From assembly GCA_014376655.1 (NCBI GenBank), contig JACMRC010000258.1, forward strand, positions 1 through 6,540: a DNA stretch of 6,540 nt, read 5' to 3'. Both the position numbers and the translations under genes were made by a program. The notes beneath the pieces are model-generated. The model was not told the DNA's origin. It did no database searches and saw nothing but the letters and a program-made list of their open reading frames with translations. This document shows, piece after piece, positions 1 through 5,742 of the stretch (the stretch's first letter is position 1; each line of letters begins with the position of its first letter). The stretch is from Mucilaginibacter sp. Lineage in GTDB: Bacteria > Bacteroidota > Bacteroidia > Sphingobacteriales > Sphingobacteriaceae.

Positions 1-17
1 ATCTTTCGGGTTTCCAT
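1..17 (-). CDS. 5' end of a downstream gene, probably a response regulator (partial)
   Basis: On the minus strand an ATG lies at 17-15, two bases after the stop codon of the histidine kinase gene (22-20). The frame stays open to the window edge and reads M-E-T-R-K followed by Ile or Met. Such tight coupling points to translation in one operon. Kinases of this NarL-like class are usually followed by a LuxR/NarL-type response regulator whose N-terminus is a few polar residues before the first beta strand, and this start fits that. Only five full codons are visible, so the product is inferred from position. It could equally be an unrelated gene. Confidence 0.5.
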
Positions 18-19
18 GG

Positions 20-802
20 TTAGGGATAGGGGATAATTACGGTTGTGCTGGTGCCTTTGCCTTCTTTAGCGTTAATGACTACATCGCCCCCAACTATCCT
101 TGCGCGTTTGTGCATGTTTTGTAACCCCATGCCCATTTGCTTGGTTTGCAGGCTTTCTATGTTAAACCCAATGCCGTTATCTTCTATGTGCAGTTGCATG
201 TTACTGTCGGCATAGGCTAATTGGATATTGATTTGGGTGGCAAACGAGTGCTTGATGATATTAGTCATAACCTCTTGCAGGATACGGAAAATGATGAGGT
301 CCTTATCCAGGTTGTTGTTGGCGGGCAGGTCGCCCTCGTTAACATAGTTAACCTGGAACTTACCCGATTTCTCCACCCAGTTGATCTCATGACAGATAGC
401 TTCTGACAGGCCCACGCCCAGGAGCTGGTCGCCTTGCAGTAGCTTGCCCAACAGGCGCATCTCCTTGATGGAGCGGCCCGTAAGGTCGATAGCCGCGTCT
501 ATCTTCTGGCGGGCCTTCTCCAAGTCATCCAGCTGGATAGAGTTTAACGTAAGCGAACTAAGACTTAGCAACTGGCCGATGTTGTCGTGCAGGTCGGCAC
601 CTATGTTTTGCATGGTTTGCTCCTGTACCTCAAGCTGGGTTTTAATGATCTCGGCATCGAAAGCGTGCTTCATCTGCTCTTTTTCTTCGATATGCCGCAT
701 TTTGCGCCGGTTGTATATTACCACATAGAGTATGATAAACAACGGCGCTAACAGGAATATCAGCGTACCTATTAATACTAACTGTTTGATGTTGTATGCC
801 AT
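20..802 (-). CDS. Short sensor histidine kinase, HisKA_3/HATPase_c (NarL/DesK-like class)
   Basis: This is a 260-residue membrane-bound histidine kinase, which autophosphorylates and passes phosphate to a response regulator. One membrane helix (about residues 7-30) is followed by a charged coiled-coil-like linker (31-66). The H-box is ADLHDNIGQLLS, with H72 the likely phosphoacceptor. The ATPase domain shows the N-box (FRILQEVMTNIIKHS, E177 and N181), the G1 box DNGIGF (208-213) and the G2 box GMGLQNM (224-230), so it appears catalytically complete. There is no extracellular loop, PAS, GAF or TPR sensor region, so the input must come from elsewhere. I chose the ATG at 802-800; the frame extends to a TTG at 832, which lies deeper inside the upstream gene. 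The gene overlaps that upstream membrane-protein gene by 25 bases, and the next gene starts 2 bases after its stop. Confidence 0.9.
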   Translation of the reverse strand: MAYNIKQLVLIGTLIFLLAPLFIILYVVIYNRRKMRHIEEKEQMKHAFDAEIIKTQLEVQEQTMQNIGADLHDNIGQLLSLSSLTLNSIQLDDLEKARQKIDAAIDLTGRSIKEMRLLGKLLQGDQLLGVGLSEAICHEINWVEKSGKFQVNYVNEGDLPANNNLDKDLIIFRILQEVMTNIIKHSFATQINIQLAYADSNMQLHIEDNGIGFNIESLQTKQMGMGLQNMHKRARIVGGDVVINAKEGKGTSTTVIIPYP

Positions 803-1416
803 TTTCTGCAAATAAATGAATAGCCCCAGCAACTGTACAAAATAAAACTTAATGCCATGAAAATAAAATGCGTGACGTTATGCCCAAACATGCGTACATT
901 TTTTAAATAAACAAAGAAAAGGTTTACTGCTGTGCTGCCAAAATAGTAGAATAAGACACCGGCTACCCACCAAAATGCCGCCGACCGTTTAAGGTCTACA
1001 TAGTGATCGTCCTTTATTAAAAGGTAGAAGTAATAAAAGCTATAAAGCACAAATACTACAGCCATTACTGTAGCCGAAAGATCTATATAAACTAAAAAAC
1101 CATGGCTGATAATATCGTATACATACAGTGTTATTAAAAGACCAAAACTGCATATAATTAATAGCTTACTGTTAATGTATTTGCTAAATATATGATTAAA
1201 CATAGTGCTGGTAAAGCCCAATTCGAACAGAAAAAAAATATTATAAACCCATTGATTGTTGTGGTAAACGCTTTTTAAAAATTTGCCGGTTATCTCCGTG
1301 ATACAAGTTATCAGCAGGAAAATAACCATACCGCGCCATGCCCAACTTGCCTCCCTTTTTAAAGTAATAAAGGCAATAAGGAAACAAGCGGCTTCAAGGA
1401 GAATCATTATAGACAT
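778..1416 (-). CDS. Seven-helix integral membrane protein of unknown function
   Basis: This is a 212-residue, very hydrophobic protein with about seven predicted membrane helices, near residues 2-19, 28-46, 57-76, 84-103, 110-134, 147-171 and 180-203. Polar and basic stretches such as LKREASW, LIKDDHYVDLKRS and CRKWHTTSNS lie at the likely loops and tail. No enzymatic motif is recognisable. A conserved-looking segment NQWVYNIFFLFELGF sits at helix 3. The ATG at 1416-1414 has no Shine-Dalgarno sequence, which is normal for Bacteroidota; a second in-frame ATG is at 1407. The 3' end overlaps the histidine kinase start by 25 bases, which suggests translational coupling. Since the kinase lacks a sensor region, this protein may be its membrane input module, but that is inference from context. 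It could instead be an unrelated permease-like protein. Confidence 0.8.
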   Translation of the reverse strand: MSIMILLEAACFLIAFITLKREASWAWRGMVIFLLITCITEITGKFLKSVYHNNQWVYNIFFLFELGFTSTMFNHIFSKYINSKLLIICSFGLLITLYVYDIISHGFLVYIDLSATVMAVVFVLYSFYYFYLLIKDDHYVDLKRSAAFWWVAGVLFYYFGSTAVNLFFVYLKNVRMFGHNVTHFIFMALSFILYSCWGYSFICRKWHTTSNS

Positions 1417-1432
1417 ATATAAACTTTTTATT

Positions 1433-1466
1433 AACCCACCCCACTATTGGCGGAATGGGGTGGGTT
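1433..1466 (-). repeat. GC-rich hairpin between two minus-strand genes
   Basis: A perfect 11-bp inverted repeat, AACCCACCCCA (1433-1443) and TGGGGTGGGTT (1456-1466), encloses a 12-base loop. It begins 13 bases after the stop of the cysteine-tail protein gene and ends 16 bases before the ATG of the seven-helix protein. After the stem the minus-strand transcript reads AATAAAAAG, not a run of U, so it is a poor intrinsic terminator. It may partly end or protect the upstream message and so lower expression of the downstream genes. Confidence 0.6.
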
Positions 1467-1479
1467 TAGTGATAATGTT

Positions 1480-2094
1480 TTAGCCTCCGCAATTAGGATC
1501 CGATGGGTCTGGGCATACCAATGTTGCACCATCGCAATTGTTAGGGCACAGTTCGCCGTGGTTGTCAGGGTTAACCATTAACATAAACGTAGCTACTTTA
1601 TGGTTTGGAGCGCCAAAGTAATCCAAGTGCATATTAACCGGTTGTTTGCCGCCGCGTTGTAAAATGGCGGTGTCTTTAGTTGATACGATGATGATAGTGT
1701 TGCGCCAAGCATGCTCGTATGGTTTACGATCCAACTGCAACTTAGGGTAACGGCCAAAGTAAATGCGGATACCATCTGTCTTACCATCTTTGGCACGGGC
1801 GGCATCAAGCGCTGCTGTCAGTGCGTCAAGCTTGGTTAACGGGATAAATACGCTGCGGGTTTTTGCGCCTTTACCGCCCGGTTTGCCGTTGCCGTCATCC
1901 AGCCCTTGTGTGCCAAAGGTATCAACCAGCATTTTAGCTTCGTCGTAACTAATACTATTGTCCGAGTGGAAATCGGTAATGGCCATTTTGCCTGCGGCTA
2001 CCGGGCCGGTTGCAGTAGTTTTACTGTTTGCATAAAAATAGCCGGCAACAAAGCCTACTATTAATGTAATAAGAGGGAATACTAATTTTTTCAT
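1480..2094 (-). CDS. Membrane-anchored or exported protein with C-terminal four-cysteine tail, function unknown
   Basis: This 204-residue protein has an N-terminal hydrophobic segment after two lysines (about residues 4-21), which acts as a signal anchor or uncleaved signal peptide. There is no lipobox cysteine. The body has the pattern ISYDEAKMLVDTF (48-60), SVFIPLTKLDALTAAL (81-96), DGIRIYFGRYP (107-117) and NTIIIVSTKD (132-141). I recognise this order (an acidic helix, a 'vWF/vFIP..eL' strand, 'GIRiYfgrY', then a hydrophobic strand) from small uncharacterised Bacteroidota proteins, but I know of no assigned function. A Gly/Lys-rich insert (67-80) separates the first two blocks. The last 22 residues hold four cysteines (C183, C187, C194, C202) among Pro, Asn and Asp, suggesting a disulfide-bonded or metal-binding tail outside the cytoplasm. 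It is the first gene of the minus-strand cluster, 63 bases ahead of the seven-helix protein gene. Confidence 0.75.
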   Translation of the reverse strand: MKKLVFPLITLIVGFVAGYFYANSKTTATGPVAAGKMAITDFHSDNSISYDEAKMLVDTFGTQGLDDGNGKPGGKGAKTRSVFIPLTKLDALTAALDAARAKDGKTDGIRIYFGRYPKLQLDRKPYEHAWRNTIIIVSTKDTAILQRGGKQPVNMHLDYFGAPNHKVATFMLMVNPDNHGELCPNNCDGATLVCPDPSDPNCGG

Positions 2095-2184
2095 AATTGT
2101 GAACGTTTAAATTGTTAGGGTGAGATTAGGTAATTAAATAATGCTACTAAAATCAATATTAAACATCACATTATCAAAGTAAAT

Positions 2185-2228
2185 ACACCCTATTAAAAAG
2201 GGTAAAAATACCCTATCAAAAAGGGTGT
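2185..2228. promoter_or_regulatory. Two tandem dyad motifs, candidate operator
   Basis: ACCCTATTAAAAAGGGT (2187-2203) and ACCCTATCAAAAAGGGT (2210-2226) are 17-bp units differing at one base. The period is 23 bp (6-base gap), about two helix turns. Each unit is itself a dyad with ACCCT and AGGGT arms, and the whole block is bounded by ACACCC and GGGTGT (2185-2228). This is the classic form of a paired binding site for a dimeric regulator. If the -7-like box at 2260-2267 is used, the unit centres lie near -56 and -79, positions typical for an activator of the amidase gene. The site could also serve the divergent minus-strand cluster. The identity of the regulator is unknown. Confidence 0.6.
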
Positions 2229-2259
2229 GTTTACTGTAAGCCATTTCGATCATCATCTG

Positions 2260-2267
2260 CACATTTG
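2260..2267 (+). promoter_or_regulatory. Candidate -7 box of the amidase promoter
   Basis: CACATTTG resembles the Bacteroidota sigma-A -7 consensus TAnnTTTG, with the first T replaced. I see no TTTG-type -33 element about 20 bases upstream, which would fit a promoter that needs an activator at the adjacent tandem dyads. Transcription would start near 2274, giving a leader of about 100 bases. Confidence 0.35.
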
Positions 2268-2307
2268 TATCGTTAATTTAGTTAGTTAAATAGTTGGTTA
2301 ATTACCG

Positions 2308-2345
2308 GGTTGGCTATCGGCAGCAAAAGGGAGCTGCCGAGAACC
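2308..2345 (+). promoter_or_regulatory. Stable hairpin in the presumed leader of the amidase gene
   Basis: TCGGCAGC (2317-2324) and GCTGCCGA (2333-2340) form a perfect 8-bp stem with the loop AAAAGGGA. An outer 4-bp helix GGTT/AACC (2308-2311 with 2342-2345) extends it across an asymmetric internal loop. The structure ends 31 bases before the ATG at 2377. No U-run follows, so it is not an intrinsic terminator. It could act in mRNA stability, in translation control or as a binding site. It matches no riboswitch class I know. Confidence 0.45.
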
Positions 2346-2376
2346 TTCCCCAATTTTAAAAGAAACAGTAAGCGAT

Positions 2377-2910
2377 ATGAAGATCATAAACAAACCCAGT
2401 CCCAATTTTTTACCGGGCCGCCATGGCTACAAGCCGCAGGCTATTATTATACATATAATGCAAGGCACCTTGTATGGTACCGATAGCTGGTTCCAAAGCA
2501 CGATATCAAAAACATCGGCTCATTATGGTATCGGCAAAATGGGGCAGGTGCACCAATATGTAAACGAAAAGGATACTGCCTTACATGTTAACCGCGTTAA
2601 CGCGCCTACCTGGAGCCTGGTAAAGCGCTGGGATACCGGCCTGTACTTAAACCCTAACTATTATACCATAGGCATTGAGCACGAAGGCGACTATACCAAT
2701 GAATGGACAGAGGAAATGTACGAAATCAGCGGAAAGCTAATAAGCGAAATAAGCTTGCGTTGGGATATTCCTATTGACCGCCAGCATATTATAGGCCACC
2801 ACGAAATTTATTCGTTAAAAAAATGCCTGGGTACGGCTGTTGATATCCATAAACTAATTGACATTGCTAATGATTATGCACTTGCGGCAAACCGCCGTAT
2901 TGCTGTCTAA
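2377..2910 (+). CDS. N-acetylmuramoyl-L-alanine amidase, Amidase_2/PGRP fold (T7-lysozyme-like)
   Basis: This 177-residue single-domain zinc amidase is of the type that cuts the bond between MurNAc and the L-Ala of the peptidoglycan stem peptide. The fold signatures occur in order: AIIIHIMQG with H26, SAHYGIGKMGQVHQYV with H49 at the position of the T7 lysozyme catalytic Tyr, TIGIEHEG with E101, then GHHEI with H141, and KKC with K148 and C150. By comparison with T7 lysozyme (His17, His122, Cys130 as zinc ligands), H26, H141 and C150 should bind zinc and K148 should match Lys128. All are present, so the enzyme appears intact. No signal peptide or membrane helix is seen, so it is cytoplasmic unless released by lysis or another route. 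This is as in AmpD-type recycling enzymes and phage endolysins, yet no holin or phage gene is nearby. A 26-base gap links it to the H-box protein gene, probably one transcript. Confidence 0.9.
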   Translation: MKIINKPSPNFLPGRHGYKPQAIIIHIMQGTLYGTDSWFQSTISKTSAHYGIGKMGQVHQYVNEKDTALHVNRVNAPTWSLVKRWDTGLYLNPNYYTIGIEHEGDYTNEWTEEMYEISGKLISEISLRWDIPIDRQHIIGHHEIYSLKKCLGTAVDIHKLIDIANDYALAANRRIAV

Positions 2911-2936
2911 ATCACCAATTTAAAAACAATCACCTC

Positions 2937-3425
2937 ATGATAACCATCAGCCAAAACCCACCCGCAATTAATTTTATAACTGCCCTTAATAACAGGATCA
3001 GGGTTGCGGGTGGGGCGCTAATAGCCAAAGCAGAATTTGTATTGCAAAGCCAATGGAAGGATAAACCAACAGACGACGTGCTGGCTATAAACGCTTTGGC
3101 TACCGCTGCTACCCAAACCAAACAGCAATTAAACCAACTGATAGGCGATAACGATAATGAGAACGAAAAGCGCGAGCAATTTTTAAAAGAATACGTACAC
3201 GGCTTAGAGGCTATGATGTTTATGACACACCATAAAGTGCGCCAGCCCGTAGCCAATATTTTGGGCATGGCGAACCTTATAGAGAAGCACGCTAACTCGC
3301 CGGAAGAATTGAAAAAAATAGCCGACTACATGAAGCAATCGGCGCTTGACCTGGATATGTTTACCCGAGAGCTTACCAAGTTTGTGAGCGACCTTGAACA
3401 AAAAGGAAAAAACAACAGTAAGTAA
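2937..3425 (+). CDS. Stand-alone histidine-kinase dimerisation (HisKA/DHp-like) protein without ATPase domain
   Basis: This is a 162-residue soluble, largely helical protein. Residues 1-75 form an uncharacterised helical N-terminus rich in Ala, Gln and Asn. Residues 76-154 look like a complete DHp two-helix hairpin. The first helix carries an H-box, MTHHKVRQPVANILGMANL, where H99 aligns with the phosphorylated His of the usual SHELRTPL motif and K100 replaces the common acidic residue. The second helix is about 122-152 (SPEELKKIADYMKQS onward). In normal kinases an ATP-binding domain would follow, but the protein ends with a Lys/Asn tail at 162. The next 170 bases hold no N, G1 or G2 box in any frame, so this is not a simple frameshift. 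H-boxes of the 'HKVR.PvA.ilGL' kind are common in Bacteroidota PAS-type kinases. It may be a phosphotransfer or decoy partner. The start is the ATG 26 bases after the amidase stop. Confidence 0.7.
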   Translation: MITISQNPPAINFITALNNRIRVAGGALIAKAEFVLQSQWKDKPTDDVLAINALATAATQTKQQLNQLIGDNDNENEKREQFLKEYVHGLEAMMFMTHHKVRQPVANILGMANLIEKHANSPEELKKIADYMKQSALDLDMFTRELTKFVSDLEQKGKNNSK

Positions 3426-3436
3426 AAAGCATTTAC

Positions 3437-3466
3437 TGCGGACGTTAAATCTTAGCTAAGTCCGCA
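3437..3466 (+). terminator. Hairpin after the amidase unit, weak terminator candidate
   Basis: TGCGGAC (3437-3443) pairs with GTCCGCA (3460-3466), and the intervening bases include the palindrome CTTAGCTAAG. It lies 11 bases after the stop of the H-box protein gene, where a terminator would be expected, but no U-run follows the stem. It may act as a 3'-end or stability element. Confidence 0.35.
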
Positions 3467-3500
3467 ACATACCCTATATCCACCTAACCCAACCCACAGC

Positions 3501-3529
3501 CAGTGCGTGCCCAATCCCGGGCCGCACTG
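3501..3529. repeat. GC-rich bulged hairpin in spacer
   Basis: CAGTGCG (3501-3507), a bulged T, and GCCC (3509-3512) pair with GGGC (3519-3522) and CGCACTG (3523-3529) around the loop AATCCC. This gives eleven base pairs, nine of them G-C. No U-run is present on either side. Composition here is much more GC-rich than the surrounding AT-rich spacer. It could be a second 3'-end structure of the amidase unit, a REP-like element or part of a small RNA. Confidence 0.5.
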
Positions 3530-3544
3530 CGCGATAATGTTTCG

Positions 3545-3614
3545 GTATCAAGTATTTAGTATCAGGTATCAAGACGATCTTATCATTTGATATCAGTTAC
3601 TTGTTACTTACGCA
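3545..3614. repeat. Degenerate heptamer array (GTATCAA-like)
   Basis: From 3545 the spacer can be read in 7-base steps as GTATCAA, GTATTTA, GTATCAG, GTATCAA, GACGATC, TTATCAT and TTGATAT, followed by less similar units. The word TATCA occurs at 3546, 3560, 3567, 3581 and 3591; the first four are at multiples of seven. It lies just upstream of the GH127 promoter. It resembles decayed short tandem repeats found in intergenic DNA. No function can be assigned. Confidence 0.55.
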
Positions 3615-3621
3615 ACACCCC

Positions 3622-3653
3622 TTTGCTAATTCACTCCCAAACGCATATATTTA
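3622..3653 (+). promoter_or_regulatory. Candidate promoter of the GH127 gene
   Basis: TTTG (3622-3625) as the -33 element and TATATTTA (3646-3653) as the -7 element are separated by 20 bases, matching the Bacteroidota primary sigma pattern TTTG-N19-21-TAnnTTTG with only the last base different. Transcription would begin near 3660, leaving a leader of about 37 bases before the ATG at 3697. Confidence 0.5.
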
Positions 3654-3696
3654 CCCCACCAACCTAAGTGCATTTAATGCCTTTAATTTGATATTT

Positions 3697-5739
3697 ATGA
3701 AGAAGCGTTTTTTATACCTGGCCGTTTTAGCAGCCATTGGCACCACTCGCGCCAATGCGCAAACCGCTACAGCTATTGCCAAAGCCAACATAACAGGCAC
3801 CAACCTTAGCTACGCCAGTAATAAGGCACCGTTGTTGCCGCAGCAGTTTATAAAATTGCCGGTTACGGCTTTTAAACCGTCGGGATGGTTAAAAACACAG
3901 TTGTTGTTGCAAAAGGATGGCCTTACCGGTAACCTTGGCGAGATAAGCATCTGGCTTAGTAAAACCGATAATGCCTGGCTAAACAAAAGCGGCAAAGGTA
4001 AATATGGTTGGGAAGAATTGCCTTATTGGCTAAAAGGTTATGGCGACATAGCTTATATGCTGGGCGATGAAAAGATGATCAGCCAAACTAAATTCTGGAT
4101 AAATGCGGTGTTGGATAATCAGCGCGCCGACGGTGATATGGGCCCCATCATTACCAAACGCAACGGCAACCGCGACCTTTGGGCCAACATGCCCATGATA
4201 TGGTGCCTGCGCAGCTATTATGAGTATAGTAACGACCCACGTGTTATACCGGCGCTTACTAAATATTTTAAATGGATGCAGAGTTATCCTGACAACCAGT
4301 TTTTGAAAGATTACTGGGAAAATAGCCGCGGTGGCGATTACCTGGTAAGCATTTACTGGCTGTATAATATAACCGGCGACAAGTTTCTGTTAGATGTTGC
4401 CAGCAAGGTTGATAAAAACACCGCCAACTGGCGCCAGGCCACTAACCTGCCCAACTGGCATAATGTTAATGTGGCCGAGTGTTTCCGCGAACCGGCAACC
4501 TACTACTTGCAAAGCCATAATGATGCCGATTTGGCCGCCAGCTACAATGACTTTAAGCTGATCCGTAATATATACGGGCAGGTGCCGGGCGGTATGTTTG
4601 GTAGTGATGAGAATGCGCGTAAGGGTTATGACGACCCGCGCCAGGCGGTAGAGACTTGTGGCATGGTAGAGCAAATGACCAGCGACCAATACCTTTTACA
4701 ATATACCGGCGACACTTTTTGGGCCGAGAACTGCGAGGATGTGGCTTTTAACACCTTCCCTGCCGCTTTCACCAGCGATTATAAAGCCCTGCGTTACCTA
4801 ACCGCGCCAAATATGGTACTGAATGATAGCAAGAACCACTCGCCGGGTATTGATAATAGCGGCCCGTTTTTAATGATGAACCCTTTTAGCAGCCGATGCT
4901 GCCAGCATAACCACAGCGCAGGTTGGGTATACTATGCAGAGAATGCGTGGATGGCAACGCCCGATAATGGCCTTGCCGCACAGCTTTACCAGGCCGGTAC
5001 CATTACCGCCAAAGTAGGCAACGGCCAACAGGTTAAGGTTACCAGTGCTACACAATATCCGTTTAATGATGCGGTGGCGTTTACTATAGCTACCGCTAAG
5101 CCTGTGGCTTTCCCGGTTTATTTGCGGGTGCCGGCATGGTGCCAGGGTGCAAGCGTTACCGTTAACGGCAAACGTGTACCTGTACAAGCCATTGCAGGTG
5201 GTTACATCAAACTAACCAACAAGTGGAAAAACGGCGATAAGATCAGCCTTAAACTGCCTATGCAGATAGCTGTGCGCCAATGGGCGAAGAACAAAAACAG
5301 CGTGAGTGTAAACTACGGTCCGCTTACTTACTCGCTGAAAATTGGCGAGGACTATAAAAAAGGTAACAGCAAAACTACCGCCATGGGCGACTCGGGCTGG
5401 CAAGATACCGCCGACCCCGAAAAATGGCCGTCGTTCGAGATCTACCCATCTACCGCCTGGAACTATGGCTTGTTGCTGGATGCCGAGCATCCGGAGAAAT
5501 CATTTACCGTAGTTAAAAAGTCATGGCCTGCGGATGGCAACCCATTCACCAATGCCAACGCGCCTATAGAGCTGCATGCCACCGGCAAACAAATAGCCGA
5601 CTGGACCATTGATAAATACGGCTTATGCGGCGTACTGCCACAAAGCCCCGTTAAAACCGAAACAGCAAAAGCTGACTTAACGTTAGTGCCAATGGGTGGC
5701 GCGAGGTTAAGGATCTCGGCATTCCCGGTGGTGGAATAA
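3697..5739 (+). CDS. Secreted DUF1680 / GH127-type glycoside hydrolase, putative beta-L-arabinofuranosidase
   Basis: This 680-residue exported enzyme is predicted to remove terminal beta-L-arabinofuranosyl or related residues from plant-type glycans. The ATG at 3697 gives a clear signal peptide (basic MKKR, hydrophobic core, ANA before Gln22). A TTG 32 codons upstream in the same frame is not used in this annotation. The catalytic (alpha/alpha)6 part runs from about residue 50 to 425, and a beta-sandwich part follows. Compared with Bifidobacterium HypBA1 (zinc ligands Glu338, Cys340, Cys417, Cys418, with Cys417 the nucleophile and Glu322 the acid/base), I see VETC with E319 and C321, SSRCC with C401 and C402, and GSDENAR with E305. 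The full active site is therefore present. The C-terminus ends in the family-typical LVPMGGARLRISAFP. Related families (GH146 and other DUF1680 groups) share these residues, so substrate is uncertain. It is monocistronic, with its own promoter and terminator and no SusC/SusD nearby. Confidence 0.88.
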   Translation: MKKRFLYLAVLAAIGTTRANAQTATAIAKANITGTNLSYASNKAPLLPQQFIKLPVTAFKPSGWLKTQLLLQKDGLTGNLGEISIWLSKTDNAWLNKSGKGKYGWEELPYWLKGYGDIAYMLGDEKMISQTKFWINAVLDNQRADGDMGPIITKRNGNRDLWANMPMIWCLRSYYEYSNDPRVIPALTKYFKWMQSYPDNQFLKDYWENSRGGDYLVSIYWLYNITGDKFLLDVASKVDKNTANWRQATNLPNWHNVNVAECFREPATYYLQSHNDADLAASYNDFKLIRNIYGQVPGGMFGSDENARKGYDDPRQAVETCGMVEQMTSDQYLLQYTGDTFWAENCEDVAFNTFPAAFTSDYKALRYLTAPNMVLNDSKNHSPGIDNSGPFLMMNPFSSRCCQHNHSAGWVYYAENAWMATPDNGLAAQLYQAGTITAKVGNGQQVKVTSATQYPFNDAVAFTIATAKPVAFPVYLRVPAWCQGASVTVNGKRVPVQAIAGGYIKLTNKWKNGDKISLKLPMQIAVRQWAKNKNSVSVNYGPLTYSLKIGEDYKKGNSKTTAMGDSGWQDTADPEKWPSFEIYPSTAWNYGLLLDAEHPEKSFTVVKKSWPADGNPFTNANAPIELHATGKQIADWTIDKYGLCGVLPQSPVKTETAKADLTLVPMGGARLRISAFPVVE

Positions 5740-5742
5740 GGG

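Noticed and set aside
221..728. Plus-strand open frames at 221-406 and 444-728
   Set aside because: They lie wholly antisense to the well-supported histidine kinase gene and their translations show no domain or plausible start context.
803..832. Histidine kinase starting at a TTG at 832
   Set aside because: The ATG at 802 is a normal start, keeps the full membrane helix and gives a smaller overlap with the upstream gene.
2377..2910. Amidase as an endolysin of a resident prophage
   Set aside because: No holin, spanin, structural, integrase or attachment-site signature lies within the window, so a phage origin is possible but unsupported.
3426..3600. Frameshifted ATPase domain of a broken histidine kinase after the H-box protein
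   Set aside because: The spacer is too short for the domain, and no N, G1 or G2 box appears in any frame; it holds hairpins and repeats.
3545..3614. CRISPR-like repeat array
   Set aside because: The units are 7 bases and contiguous, without spacers of 25-40 bases, and no cas gene is present.
3601..3696. N-terminal extension of the GH127 protein from a TTG at 3601
   Set aside because: The extension carries no signal-like sequence and would cover the promoter candidate, while the ATG at 3697 starts a textbook signal peptide.
4390..5490. Minus-strand open frames at 4390-4689, 4870-5187 and 5212-5490
   Set aside because: They are antisense to the GH127 catalytic and beta-sandwich regions, with low-complexity translations and no family signature.
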